Assembly: GCA_900095095.1 (NCBI GenBank)
Contig: FMBT01000354.1
Coordinates: forward strand, 62,001 to 126,000
Direction: 5' to 3'
DNA length: 64,000 nucleotides
DNA from: Fragilariopsis cylindrus CCMP1102
Taxonomy: Eukaryota; Bacillariophyta; Bacillariophyceae; Bacillariales; Bacillariaceae
This document shows positions 32,971 through 45,504 of this stretch, piece by piece. The position numbers were made by a program, and so were the translations under genes. The notes beneath the pieces were generated by a model. It ran no database searches. It was given only the letters and a program-made list of their open reading frames with translations, and was not told the DNA's origin. Every line of letters begins with the position of its first letter. Positions within the stretch are counted from its first letter, which is position 1.

Positions 32971-34271
32971 TGTGTATTAGCTTTATATAAATTATGATTG
33001 ATATACTGACAGTACGGTATCTTATTATGTGTGATTATTGGAGAGTCTCCACAAAACAACACGGTGTTGTACTGTACGGAGGCAGACAACGAGAAACAGA
33101 AAATTAGCTCCTCGCGATCTTTCAGAACTTCAACGAGAAGTTCAACGAGAAATGTCAAAGGCGTCTGCATGCTTGTGCAGTAAGTCAATAATGAAAACCT
33201 TAACCCTTGTGGTATGTTTTTTGATAAAATATATTTTGTCTATATCCCATGATAGCTTTGATAATAATAGTAATAACAGTAAATAATGTACTGACATAGG
33301 GGCTGGACAGCATAGAATAGAAGAGCCTGCCCACAATCAATCGTGCTCAAATGCAAATTATGTTGTGTTTGTTTGTATTATTGTTTGTCTATTATGTGAA
33401 GGTTTTTGTTGTAGGTACATTCAAATTTGTGTGTTTGAATTTCTATGCCCTGGTCGGTGACTGAAAGAATTTTACAGAAAAATTATTGTACCAATTCAAC
33501 TTCTCATATGATATATACAAACATAATAATGATATGAATCGTCCAGTAGCTTGTTCCAACAATGTTAATATTGATACCATCACTGCTCCTTAGCCTTGCC
33601 TTGGATCCTACAACAAAGAAATCACATGTGCTGCTGAATAATAGATAGGTACCAGCCAATAATTAAGTTTGTGAATGGAGATGCTTGTTGCTTATTAGGT
33701 AGATAACACTACATTTGTTGTAAATGACTATATCCCTATTGTTTTCCCAGTGCTTGGGTTAGTAGTAGGGTGTTTAAAAGAGAACTTGTCTTTTGGCTAC
33801 TTGTTGTATCAAAAACATGAATTGCAGTAAATTATACTAATATAGTGATGCATTATTGCACCTTGTCACTGATGGATAAAATTCTGACAAAGTGTACGAT
33901 AAACGAATATACTAAAAAGTTACAACACCTACCGGTAATACTCTAATTTGTCCCGCAACAATTACGTTTTAGTATTTACATTTTAGTAGTAGTAGATCGA
34001 TATTCATTTCAAAATGGTATTTTATTCTTTTATTATTTTTTTACTTTTATATTATGATATTGTATCAGATCATAAATCACGAGAGAAAGAATATATGTAT
34101 TATGTTATGTGCCTCAATTGGTTTACCGTATAGTAGAAAGAGTAGTCGTTATTCTCTCAATCGATTAGGTTTGAGAAAGAAATCGTACCCGCGGCTGGAC
34201 AAAAGTTAGTAGGTATATTGGTAGGCTCATTTAGTTTTGTTCAAGTGTTTCTGTAGTTAGAAAACGACCGT
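32971..34271. other. Intergenic between FCP and Cys-rich gene
   Basis: About 1.3 kb holding the FCP promoter, with a TACTGTAC word at 33070-33077 and a cagtacggtatc near 33010. Otherwise AT-rich, and no gene recognised. Confidence 0.4.
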
Positions 34272-35207
34272 TTAGTTTTCGGAGGTTGCCTTCTTTTTGC
34301 GCCACCAGACGATGTATCCAACAAGGCCAACAGCAACAGAAGCAAGGACGATCCATCCAAAGATCGCTCCTCCGCTCGAACCCCTAGCAGCTGGGAACAT
34401 CTCAGCGAGTGTCTCGCATCCTGCAACGTTTTGTCCGTAGTAGCTGAAGATTTCCATACCTTCTTCACACTTCATGGCAGCATTTTCGTACGATTGTTGA
34501 CAGATTTCTTTGATTTCAGCTTCACCGTCATCGTTGTATTCAGAGCACGATTGACAGTTGGTTGAAACAAGTCCACCAGTCGAGTATGGAAGAGTCCATC
34601 CGTTCGAGATAGTTTCGAAGGTAGTTTCGGAAACCTGAGTACAGTACTCATCAGTGAAAAGTTCAAGCTTTAATCCTAAGGAGTCTTCGGTACAGGTAGG
34701 TCCAACGTAAAATGCATAGTTTTCCCATGCACCTTGGTTGGCATCATCAGCATTCTCATCAGGGTTGTATTCTTCACACTTGGCGAATTTGTCAACCTCG
34801 AAGTTGTCATCACCATTTTCATCTTCATCCTCTTCTTGGTCTTCGAAGTAAGCTTCGACGAATGTTGACATACCAACAAGCATCTCACCGTATCCGGAAG
34901 TACATCCACCATCGCCAGAAGAATCACAGGTATCACTTGGACACAATCGAAGTAGTACGGCAGAATATTCGTATTCGCCATCTTCGTTCATGATAGGAGT
35001 TTCCAATGCTTGCTTACATCCAACAACCTTAACATGGTAGTTACCAAGGAAGGCGAATTCTTCTTCTTCTTCATTAGCATCTTCAAGACGACGACGGACC
35101 AACTTTTGTGCGGTCTTGGCGGAGATAGTTTTTCCACCGGAGATAGTGGCGGCGGCAGCAGTGCTGGCCAAAGTTGCGAGTGCGACGAATGCAGTAGTTA
35201 GCTTCAT
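34272..35207 (-). CDS. Cysteine-rich type I membrane protein, paralogue A
   Basis: Single exon, 311 residues. A signal peptide (MKLTTAFVALATLASTAAA) is followed by a basic RRRLED stretch. The ectodomain has paired Cys motifs: LLRLCPSDTC, GGCTSGYGEMLVG, YVGPTCTEDSLG, DEYCTQVSETTFETISNGW, LPYSTGGLVSTNC.SC and QNVAGCETL. One C-terminal membrane span (IFGWIVLASVAVGLVGYIVW) and a short basic tail (RKKKATSEN) end it. The same cysteine framework recurs in the next gene at 36078-37456, so the two are tandem duplicates. The family is unnamed to me and probably stramenopile-specific. Cell-surface or endomembrane location is inferred. Confidence 0.8.
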   Translation of the reverse strand: MKLTTAFVALATLASTAAAATISGGKTISAKTAQKLVRRRLEDANEEEEEFAFLGNYHVKVVGCKQALETPIMNEDGEYEYSAVLLRLCPSDTCDSSGDGGCTSGYGEMLVGMSTFVEAYFEDQEEDEDENGDDNFEVDKFAKCEEYNPDENADDANQGAWENYAFYVGPTCTEDSLGLKLELFTDEYCTQVSETTFETISNGWTLPYSTGGLVSTNCQSCSEYNDDGEAEIKEICQQSYENAAMKCEEGMEIFSYYGQNVAGCETLAEMFPAARGSSGGAIFGWIVLASVAVGLVGYIVWWRKKKATSEN

Positions 35208-35770
35208 GGTTGAATATATAAAAAGAATAATTAATTAATTAAATGTAAGGTAACAAGTAATTGAAATGAATATTGTGTCTCTTGAGTGTTGGTCGTTACA
35301 CAGGGAAATTTGTTTTTACTGTTGGTTTTACACTCAAAAATTGCGGTTTCTCGTTTTGTTCAATTCCGATCTGTTCACAAACGATATCATTGGAAGTTCC
35401 GTGTAAAATATAGCCGTTGTGCGATCGCTCAAGAACCGAGTCACACCCGACCTAATACAAAAATCGCTCTCACTCTTAATACTTAGATGATTTTGCTGTC
35501 CGGATGCATGTGCCTCGCTTGTCGCGCATAAAGTACATAAAACTATACAGAACGCACGTTGGAGCATAAAACAATGATGTTAGTACATTGCTTGATTTAC
35601 CGAATAATGCTCTTGAATTTTTAGGACTAATCATGATGTTGTTTTTTGACTCGACTCACTCACGGAGAAAATCTCACACTCTAAAACAAAGAATAAATTC
35701 ATAATCTATTGCTGCTTTCTAGTTATTTACTATTACAGTACCAGAAGTATGTATCTTTTAAGATTATTTG

Positions 35771-35804
<34 letters not shown>

Positions 35805-36077
35805 GTAGTAGTAGTTGTTAATACTATGAAATAAAATAGACAAGTTTATAGTGATAAGTTCAGTAGTTTTACATTTACATTTTTTGGTCTCTTTAGCGTT
35901 GTACTTAGTTAACCGAAACGAAACAAAAATTCAAGTAAGGAGCAAATGGACCCTTTTTATTGTTTTGTTCTTCTTCTCTATCGTGGAACATTAGACTTTT
36001 ATTAAGGTGGACACGTGAAGGAAAGGAAAGGAAATATAGGAGGATTCATATTATATAACATAACATAACGTACAAAG
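35208..36077. other. Intergenic between tandem paralogues
   Basis: Holds an (AT)n microsatellite at about 35773-35801 and tagtagtag triplets after it. No gene seen. Confidence 0.5.
35773..35801. repeat. (AT)n microsatellite
   Basis: About fourteen AT units between the two Cys-rich paralogues. Confidence 0.9.
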
Positions 36078-37456
36078 TTACGTCATGGTTCCAGAAGCAG
36101 CATTAGGAGAAGTTCCTTTATCACTTAAAATACCACTCTCATCTAGACCGGAAAACTCATCACCGTAGCCTGAATTTTCATCATCAAGACGATATTCACT
36201 ATCTTCGTCGTCGTCGTCATCAATTTTCTCCAGATTTACTTTTTCTATAATATATTAATTTGAAATGGAAAATAATTGAAAAAAGAAAAAAATGTTTTTT
36301 TAGATCAATTTGGATTTGAAGATAAATAGTGCGAAAAAGACAGCTCCAGCACAGCACAGCATTACACTTAAATACAAACAATCAAACCAGACCAGAAACA
36401 ATAATTTATATACTTACGTTTTGTCCACCATTGTGAGTAGTAATAGAAACCAACTCCTGTAGCGGCAATTAAGATGACGACAAGAATAGCATCTGTCCAA
36501 GCCGCTTCCGATGAAAATCCTCCTTTAGGATTTTGCATTACATGGATACTATTACAACCGGTTGAATCTTTACCGTATCGATAGATTTCAAAATTTGCAT
36601 CATAGTAGTAATGTGTATATTCAAGATCTGCCTCACATCTATATGGTGAATAATCATATAAGTCTAAACACATTTCTCTTATTTCACCATCATCGTCGGT
36701 ACAATCGGTACATTGTGTAGAAACAAGACCACCATCACTGTAGGGGAGGGACCAACCATTTGAGACAGTTTCAAAACTCGTTTCAGATTCTTCATAACAA
36801 TACTGGTCTTCATATACACCCATCTTAACACCTGTTCCGTCTGCTGTACAACCCGGACCGATATAGTACGCAGCACCACCACCGCCATCGCCATCGTCAT
36901 CGTCATCTCCTTCATACAGTGTACATTGACCCATATTGTCACCATCAAAATTCTGTTCATCATCCCAATTCATATTGTCTTCTTGGTCCGTTAAGAATGC
37001 ATCAACGTACGTACCAATATCAACAGCGAAATCAGCATATCCTGACGTACATCCATTACTACTATTAGAACATTTATTACTTGGACATAAACGAAAGATA
37101 ACAGCACCATAATGACTATCGTAATCGGCATCTTGTATAACTTGATCAGGAATACATGTCATAAATTTTAACGAATAATCCATTAAAAATGCTTCCATAT
37201 TTTCTTCAGCAGCTTCATCTGCCGCTTGATCATCGTTGTTAGCTGCTGCGTTGTCATCTCCATCTCCTCCTTCATCTTCTAATCTTCGTGCCTTTGCTAA
37301 TAATTTCTTCAATGATTTTTGAGAATTAGAAAGTGACCGATGAGAATTCTTATCATTATTATTATTATTATTGTCAAACACTAAAGCAGTAGATGTGGAA
37401 TAACCAACAAACGATAGCAGTTGGGTAATCGATAGACCTAGACACAACAATTTCAT
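36078..37456 (-). CDS. Cysteine-rich type I membrane protein, paralogue B
   Basis: Two exons: 36418-37456 and 36078-36244, GT-AG intron in phase 1, 401 residues. A signal peptide (LCLGLSITQLLSFVGYSTSTA) and a poly-Asn tract precede the ectodomain: FRLCPSNKC, NGCTSGYADF, YIGPGCTADGTG, DQYCYEESETSFETVSNGW, LPYSDGGLVSTQC.DC. One membrane span (AILVVILIAATGVGFYYYS) follows. Unlike paralogue A, the cytosolic tail is extended by exon 2 with an acidic stretch (EKIDDDDDEDSEYRL) and DEFSGLDESGILSDKG. The tail suggests a trafficking or partner-binding function absent from A. A long (GT)n tract lies just upstream of the start. Confidence 0.8.
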
Positions 37457-37493
37457 TATTATATTATTTTCTTGCTTTTTATAATTGTTGCTT

Positions 37494-37499
37494 ATGTGT

Positions 37500-37531
<32 letters not shown>

Positions 37532-37532
37532 C
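37494..37532. repeat. (GT)n microsatellite at a 5' flank
   Basis: About 38 bases of mostly tg repeats with one interrupting tatg, 40 bases upstream of the start codon of the Cys-rich paralogue B. Confidence 0.9.
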
Positions 37533-38393
37533 TTCCAACTAAGAGTATGTTGATTTGTTCGTATCCCTCCTTGTTTGCTTCTATGGTTAAATTTGGAGCT
37601 ACTACCGGTAGCCTACTGTACTGTCGTCTATCTCAACCTAAGATTAAAATAAGTTAGGTTATGTTTCTCTATGATGGAATATCGCATTGTTTGACATATT
37701 TTTGGGAGCACAGGAAAAAGAAGAGTGATACATCATGATCACAGTGCTGATAGACCTTACTCGCACCGGTCAAAATTATTTTGGCGAAGGGCCTACCTAG
37801 AAGTGCACCTTCTGAAAAAGGCGCGTGCATAATAAAAATTGATCAATTTTCGTAACAGTAGTATCGGCAATGTACGACATGACTGTGCTCGATACGTCCT
37901 TAATCATCGGAGGCGAAATGTAAAAATTGTTGATTTTTACCGTTAGTATGGTACTGTATGATAGTGGCATATATTATAGTACAGTATGGAAGTACCCTAG
38001 TATTCGGCTTACCTAGTAGTAGGACTATTATGGACCCTATCAATTGTAAGGATTTTGATTTTGGTGCCAAACCCAAGAACTACAAGCTCAATTTAAGTAA
38101 CGAGTTCACTATATACTACTAGTGTCGACTAAAGCGTAGAAATAGTTTAGTGTCGGTGGGAAAGCAAATTTCTGGAATTTATAATTATTTCATGGAAGCT
38201 TTATAATGTAAGATCTATTGTATACATGTAAAACGAATAATAAATCATATTGGTTTTTTGAATGGAAACACCCATAATTTAACTACTATTTATTTATAAG
38301 TATTTTTATCATTTTCATTCTAGATGTATAATGGTCAAAATGTATGTAGGACCTATCAGTCATTATCTTCTACGCACCTACCCACCTACCAAC
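37533..38393. other. Intergenic with TACTGTAC words
   Basis: Holds TACTGTAC at 37614-37621 and GTACAGTA at 37979-37986, the latter facing ggtactgtatg (37950) across 28 bases to form a small inverted repeat. No gene seen. Confidence 0.4.
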
Positions 38394-39933
38394 CTACCTA
38401 CGCGCTGAGAACGAAGAGAAGATTATGGAAATAGTTATCATGGTTATCCCTGTAATGGATGCACCGATTATTGCGGATGGAATATTGATATCTGAAACCG
38501 ATTTAGGAAATTCTTCCATAATTTTAATTTTAGTAGGAGGAATCGCTGCTCGTATTTGATGTATTTGCTGTTGGAACGAAGATAGTAAATGTTTCGTATC
38601 GGATCGAATCCGATATTGGATCCGATTCTGAAATGTTTCTTTTCCTGTGGTTGTTGTTGTTACTGCTTCTTTTTCGCTTCATCGTCATCACAACGAATAG
38701 ATTTTTCTATTTCATCATGTTTTCCACTCGAATCGGCATGATTTTCGATAATATTACCACCGTTTCTATCTTTTTCGACTTCGTTGGTGACAACCCCAAC
38801 TGTGTCGACAATATCTTTCGTATCTATTAATGATGATTGTTTTGTCTCCATTACATCGTTTTCCGTTGCAATCTTATTATTGTTATTACCATTGCCATTA
38901 CCATGTAGGACTAATAATTGCTTTATTGTTTCCATTCGTTCTATTTCTCGTAATCTTAAATTATATTGTGAACCTAAAAATACACATGAATTTAATCCAA
39001 TTAATATCCATGTTCCGTACGTTCCAATAACCCGCCATTGATCTTGCCACATATTTTCTTCATGATAACGCTTTCTCATTTTATTTATATAATCTAGTTG
39101 TGATCTTGTTAATGATTCTTCTGATTGTGCTAAATTCTTTCTACAAAATTCTAATTCATGCCGACTTGTTATTTCTGTTGTCACCAAATCAGCAAATTGT
39201 TGGCATCACTTGGTGTCCATGATTCTCTTCTTTGTAATAATTGCATATGTTGACCACTAGTACGTTCCCATGTTCGTAACGTTTCATCTAATTTTCTTCG
39301 TGCTAATGTAACAGCAGCAGATGCTTGATCAAAAGCCAATCCAGCATCATTTACGGATTCTTTTAATTGTAATATCTCAGATGAACCTGATCGTTCTGAA
39401 ATAAATTGAAATGCCTTATCATAGTACATTGCGGCTCTACTACTACCACCTGTACCACCATTGTTTGTATCGGTAGTAAGTTCGTTTGAAACTAACAATG
39501 ATGGTGATGATGATGGTAATGGTTTTGATGATGATAGTGATGATTCGTCGATCCCATTCTGAACTTTCGTCGTCGTTGTCGATAATATAGATGATTCTGA
39601 TAGTGACTGCGGTTGTTGTTGCTGTTGATGTTGATGTTGGTATTGGTGTTGTTGAGAATCACTGATGTTCTTAGTTGTTGTTGTTGTTGTTCTTTCTTTT
39701 TCAATATCTTTGTTGTCACCATTGTTGTTGGGTGAATATAATGATGAGGTCGTTGAGACGATGTTTCGAACATGCACTGCAGTAGTTTGGACCGGTTGTT
39801 GAATGATAAACCTCCTCCCAAGTGATGATGATGATGATGATGATGATAATCGTCGTGGTCGTCTTCGTCCGGCTTGTAATAACATCATCCCTTGTGATTG
39901 TCGTGTAATAACACCGGCATAATAGTATATCAT
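38394..39933 (-). CDS. She9/Mdm33-family mitochondrial inner-membrane protein
   Basis: Starts at ATG 39933 with a basic, Ser/Arg-rich presequence (LLQAGRRRPRRLSSS) fitting mitochondrial import. A Gln/Ser-rich linker leads to a coiled coil (ILQLKESVNDAGLAFDQASA) and the family core: RRESWTPSDANN, then DLVTTEITSRHELEFCRKNL, RKRYHEENMWQDQWR and TYGTWILIGLNSCVFL (first span). After a low-complexity loop the frame resumes TGKETFQNRIQYRIRSD and ends with a second span (IIGASITGITMITISIIF) and SARR. Two single-base losses, near 39194 (T run) and 38668 (A run), split the reading frame; both are bridged by conserved text. She9/Mdm33 governs inner-membrane shape and mitochondrial fission in yeast. Confidence 0.82.
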
Positions 39934-41052
39934 CGTAGTCGTAATATTCTAGTCGTCGTCTTACAGTATCAATCAGCATTTGCTTGCTGCTACTTCAAGT
40001 AGTAACGAAAATATATTGATTGGCGTTTGGCGTTCGGCGTTCGCCGTTGTTCTTTTTTCAAAATTATTGAGGTAGTGGGGTTAAAAATAAATAATTGTTA
40101 ATTGTAATAATATTATTATTTTGACACGTTATTGTTCTCTTTGTGACGATGTGTCCAAATAATAATATCATTCTTATTATTTAACTGACTAAATTTTTTG
40201 TAGTTTGTTAGTTAACTCATCTTTAATTATGATGCTTTTACCTCGAAAGCAAAACTCGCTCAGTAGATTTGTTGTTTTTAATGAAAAGAATAATGAGCAA
40301 AATGACTGTGCGTAATGTAGTTGTGTGGATGTGTACTTCTAGGACCTAGTGGTTTGCATAAAATACTTCACGCAACAAATACCGTATAAGAAAGTCAAGC
40401 TTGTTCTAAACTCGCTCGTGCGGTTATCATTATACAGTATCAAGTCGAGCACTCCTACCGTATGGAACCTGTAGAACCTTACTTTCTAGGAAAACCGATT
40501 ACTGTACATCATAAACAGAAGTGCTCCGTTTTCTTCCCAACCTTTTGTTTCTTCTTAATGCTCTACAGTTTTAAAGTCGCATCAAAAAAAACAAAAAGCA
40601 CGAGCTGTACATACATCAGTGGCTACAAGAGGGCCCCATTGTCCTCATCATCGATCGGTCTACATTATTATTTAACATACACCGTAAATTATCAATAAAT
40701 ATTATTCCCGGTTTTTTTGTCGACTGATACTCCATCGTGTACGAAAACTGCTCGTACAATATTCGACGATTAAAAAGATAAATAACAAAAGACTGACTCG
40801 ACTCGATACTATTGAAACTGATTCTGAAAAAGAGATAAAAGAGAAAGAGGGAACGTTACCCGGAAAGAATAAGCTACACTGTAGCATACGACGACAGGCG
40901 AAGCAAGTCATCCAATCTCCATCTCTCCCATTGCATATCGATTTACTAATTTAAAAATCAAGACTGGGTATTTATTTTTAAATAATTTAAAATCATGATG
41001 AGCAATCATTCCTATCCTTCATAATAGTAGCCTTCATGATGATACGGCAGTA
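39934..41052. other. Divergent intergenic region
   Basis: About 1.1 kb. Near 40020-40050 there is a run of ttggcgtttggcgttcggcg units close to the She9 start, and a TACTGTAC word lies at 40500-40507. Short open frames here lack domain signs. Confidence 0.4.
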
Positions 41053-44000
41053 ATGTGTACGGCGCGACATCACAACAGCAACAGAACGGTAATAATAATA
41101 ATAATGCATCAGCATCCTCACCACCATTACCAAAATGTTTTTGTAATTGGAGACATTGCCGGACATATCAAAAGGCATTCCGTGAATTTAAACATCCTTT
41201 CTATAATGGTGTTATTAAATTAAAATTTCATGAAAATAATCCAAAATCAATGGCATTAAAGTCATCAATTGATCGGACATTAAATGTTGAATCAAACAAA
41301 AAAGATGACTGGAAGGGTGTCGCCGGAGATGCTACGACATCATTGTCACCAGGAACATCGTATAAGACGGAACGATATTGTAGATATTATGTAGCACGGC
41401 ATCATTTTACAGAGGCATTAATAAGACAGTACTTAGCGGATCGTCGATCATGGGATTGGAATAAACCCTTAGCATTAGACCTAGCAAAGAAATTATTATT
41501 AACTTTGAATGAAGAAGATGCCGTACCAGCCGTCGAAGAGGGTGCCGGTAGTGAAGATGGAGAAAACAACGGTGGGGGTAATGCGCCACAGGAATTTTTG
41601 TACGTACAAGCTCCTAATGTTCCTAAGGAGCATGTTCGGGAACTTTTACGGAGACTGAAAGATGAAAATAATAACAGTATCAGCAGCAATAACAATAACA
41701 ATAACGTTAGTAACGTTGTCAGTAACGGAAATAATGATAGACAGCAGCATCGGAATAGTGGTGGTACATCATCAACACCTCCACCAGCAAATCCATTCAA
41801 CTCCACATAATACAGCAACAACGACGCCACCCCAACAACAACAACAACAACAAGTAGTATCACAACAAAAAACTCGTTCACCGTTTTTATCACCCCAACA
41901 ACCCAACGAAGACGAGCAACAGAAGATAATAATTTTTCTGAACCGCCACCAATCTCCGTTAGTAGGAGTAGCGTCCCGGTGATAGCAATAGCAATAGTAA
42001 CAAAAAATCATATACTAGTGCTAGTGCTACTTCTAGTAATCAAACACATTCCACGGTTGCTGCGAGTAATGGTAATTTACATACTAGCCAACGCGATACT
42101 AGTGACTCAACAATGACAGCGAAAACAGCAGCATCAACTCAACAAGAAATTATGATCGATGATGACGATTACGCTGATTATGATGACAACATTAATGTTA
42201 ATGATCGTTTTGGCAACGAAGAAGAACAAGGAAATAATATTGGTGGTGGTGTTGGTGATAGCAGTCGTAGCACAATTAGTAGTCTCATACTGGAAGCAAG
42301 GAATAATAATAGTAACAATGATAATGATAATGATGATAATTCGCTCGCATCTTCGTCTGGGGCATTGGTAGAGAAGGAAGAAGAAAATGTACGACTCAGA
42401 AATGAACTTACTACATGTCAGGAACAGCTTAGTATGTTGCAAAATATGGTTGAACAGCTTAAGGTAAGCGTTGATTTGAAACAAGAAGGAGGAGGTACCG
42501 CCAGTATTGTCGGTGATACTGCGGCTATCGGTAGTAGCAGTAATCATAAAAATAAAAATAGTAAGACGGCGAAGAAGATGAAAAATAAAGCAAAAAAGAA
42601 GATGACGGCGGCGGCAGCCACGAAGAAAAAGAAAAAAATCAATGAAGCATCATTTAGTAGTCGTGAGCGTGAGGAGGAATATAACGATGTAGATTCTGAG
42701 GAGGAGGAAGACGAAGAGGATGAAGAATCGTCGTCATCTGATGATGATGAGGAGGTAGAAGTTTCAACATCCGAGGAGGAAGGTGGTGGTGGTAACTACA
42801 CGTCAAACTCTCGCCAAAACTCCGATCGGGACAACAGCAACAAATAAATAGATCGTCCAATCGTCAATCTATTCGACGAGGTTCGATCCATTCACGTCGT
42901 TCGATTCGTGGTGGGAATAGTGTCGTTTCGAGATCATCTCGACGGCGTGGAAGTATGCGAGGAGGAATGGATGACGGTGCGTCCGTGATGTCCCGACAAT
43001 CCCTCCAGTCGATTAGTGTTAGTATTAAATCACTCCCACGAGAGATCGAACTTATGGACGATGATGACGAAGACGACATCCGAGGTAACAAGGACGACAG
43101 TAGCTACTACGACGATACTCGATCTTTAGGAAGTCGTTCTGCCGCATCTCGAGTCTCCCGTAGATCGATTGTATCAGGGAATCGTACACGTAACCGCAGA
43201 TCGACGCGCGGTGGCGGTGGTGGGAGCACTAACAATAGAAGGAATAATAGAAGTGGTAACACCAGTAATAGTAGTAGCCGTGGATCGACGAGAGGAGGAG
43301 GAGGTCCTGGTGCGGTTCCCCATGAAATTGATCTTAGTGGAGATGAATTGGAAAATATCGATGTGACACACGCCAATGTCTCTACGGATACTCTTTTTGT
43401 AAAAGACAAACAAATTGTGGACCCGTACGGAGAAAAGGGTATCTACACAGGAGCACTAAGCAAATCCACTTGCATGCCCAATGGAAAGGGTCGACTTGAA
43501 TATGAAAAAGAAAGCCGTTGGTACGAAGGAGATTGGATTCATGGACGGTGGACAGGATATGGTAGATTATCAAACGGTGACGGTGACTTTTACGAAGGTG
43601 GACTAAAGAATGATCACAAACACGGAACTGGTATAATGAGATTTGCCGATGGCAGAGTCTTTGAAGGAGAGTATATTCGTGGTCAAATGATCCAAGGGAA
43701 AATGACGTATCAAGATGGATCTGTATATGGTGGATCTTGGGTAGACGGAATGCGGCACGGAAGAGGAAAATGTATATTTGTGGATGGATCTGAATATGAA
43801 GGTGAATTCCGTGAAGGTAACTTCCATGGTCATGGTAAAATGACATGGAACGACGGTGGATGGTACGTTGGCGATTGGTGTGATGGAGAAATGCATGGAA
43901 AAGGTAAGGAGGTACGACCGGATGGTTCCCTTCGACATGATGGTGAATGGGCTAGAGGGCAACCGATACGATCCGCATCAGATACTCGACGAAGACGGCA

Positions 44001-44061
44001 ACAGCAGCAACAACAGCAGCAACAACAAGAAGAACTAAGTGGTGATGATGAATCCGATTAA
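41053..44061 (+). CDS. MORN-repeat protein with N-terminal Cys motif and coiled coil
   Basis: One long gene read in three blocks linked by apparent single-base losses (about 41063, 41815, 41895, 41977 and 42844). The N-terminal block has CFCNWRHCRTYQKAFREFKH and YVARHHFTEALIRQYLADRR. The middle is Asn/Gln/Ser-rich with a coiled coil (EEENVRLRNELTTCQEQLSM) and Lys-rich and acidic tracts. Arg-rich repeats (SRRSIRG, RSSRRRGS) precede about eight MORN repeats near 43425-43970, for example EKESRWYEGDWIHGRWTGYG and DGSEYEGEFREGNFHGHGKM. MORN arrays bind membranes or phosphoinositides and organise cytoskeletal partners. Whether the blocks form one mRNA is inferred from matched strand, spacing and the repair pattern. 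Confidence 0.65.
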
Positions 44062-44593
44062 ATATACAAGAAATAAATATGGTCATGTAGCATGTAATGT
44101 TACTAAATTAAATTAAATATTGGAGCATTACAATCAAGTACAGTAGTAGTAACGAGCAAAACTATTTACCATTCTATCTGTTTCTCCTGCCAATCGACCT
44201 AATTATGCCATTTTTGTCAAGCCAGAACCTCTAAAAGAATATAGAACTTAACTAATTATTAATAAGAAAGTATGAACTATTTCGCTAGATAAATGTTTTT
44301 TAAACTTTGAAATAAGTATGAAGGGATATGACGATTTCATATATATCAAGAATATACCTTCTTTTACATTGGGGCATGGTAACCTCATGGATGTGGATGT
44401 GGATGTGGATGCGAAGCGCGGTGACCAGTTTGGTTACGAAATCGGAAAGATAATCAATATAACCATCAGAACGAAGAAGTCACCTGCATGCAAGCCTAGC
44501 TTTAGGCAACTTGTTCGTGGTGATGTGGTTGGCCGCTTGTTTTAAGTTGTGCATATACAAATAGTAGGAAAATAAATAAAGCTACAACGATAC
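44062..44593. other. Convergent intergenic region
   Basis: Between the MORN gene and the helical-repeat gene. A short frame at 44318-44545 with a (GATGTG)n run is probably not a gene. Confidence 0.35.
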
Positions 44594-45504
44594 TTAAAGA
44601 AAATTAAGTTGGTTGTACTCTTCAATTAGATTTCCATCCTTGAACCATTCTCTACGATGCTCATGCGCTTCATCTAAATGCTTGGTAGTCTTCTTTAGGC
44701 CCCTTTCTAGCACTTTGTGGGCTTTTTGCACTTCATCATGGTCATCATGGTGTTTGCTAGGTCCATGAAAGAAATTTTTCACTTCATCGTTCACTGCATG
44801 TACTACTGATTTTTCTGCAGACTCAATGCTATGTAAAATTTGATGTCCAGGATCGTCTTCTGGCCAACTGTAAGGGTACTGTTGGAGTAAATAGGAATCA
44901 GATAGAGAGAGAGATTGTGTATTGAATATCGTGGTGTTAGAGAACGTGATCACAAAAGCAACTTCGAATAGAGTAACATCAAAATAGCATACATACATGT
45001 GTCATATAATCCAGCAAAGGGAGACTTCTTTCCTTGTCGTGATCGTGATCATCTACCTGTTGCGTCACCTTATTTACACCCTTCTTAACTGCCTTGTTTG
45101 CTCTGTCGATAATAGCACGCTTTTCATGAGGTTCGTGATCATGAAATAAGTTATCAACCTCTTCTTCAATAACATGTTGTATTTTAACTTCTAGGGTCCT
45201 GACTGCTTTGAATAGTTCACGTTCGGCTACTTCGTAGTCATCTTTTGATATCGGAGGAGAAGGAATGGTCTTGCTTTTTGCCTTACCACTTTAATATCAA
45301 GGTCGAGAAAAGGAAGAAGATGTAGATGAGCGAATAAACGACGCAGTATAGGAATGATTGATTCGTTCGTTTCGTTTCGTTTTGTTTCGTTTCGATTCAA
45401 TTTGATTCGGACTATCAAACAACTTACCCTCTGGATACACCAAACAATCTACTCGACTCAACTGCGATGGGTAGGGTAAGTGCTAGTACAGTAAACAGTT
45501 TCAT
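44594..45504 (-). CDS. Secreted protein with two helical repeats, unknown family
   Basis: Three exons: 45428-45504 (signal peptide MKLFTVLALTLPIAVESS), 44997-45288 and 44594-44878, giving 217 residues with consistent intron phases. The mature part consists of two related amphipathic helical units: ERELFKAVRTLEVKIQHVIE...DNLFHDHEPHEKRAIIDRAN and ESAEKSVVHAVNDEVKNFFH...HHDDHDEVQKAHKVLERGLKK. Both follow the pattern A-x-x-V-x-x-x-I/V-x-x-E-V-x-N-x-F-H then His/Asp-rich residues and a Lys-rich helix. No known domain recognised. The first intron contains TTCGT/TTTCG repeats (about 45365-45395). Lumenal or extracellular role is inferred. Confidence 0.68.

Noticed and set aside
40462-40698. Open frame with a hydrophobic patch upstream of the MORN gene
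   Set aside because: Starts in AT-rich intergenic DNA, lacks conserved blocks, and contains a TACTGTAC word like non-coding sites.
44318-44545. Small frame with DVDVDVD run
   Set aside because: The run is a GATGTG microsatellite; flanks show no domain and no splice signals.
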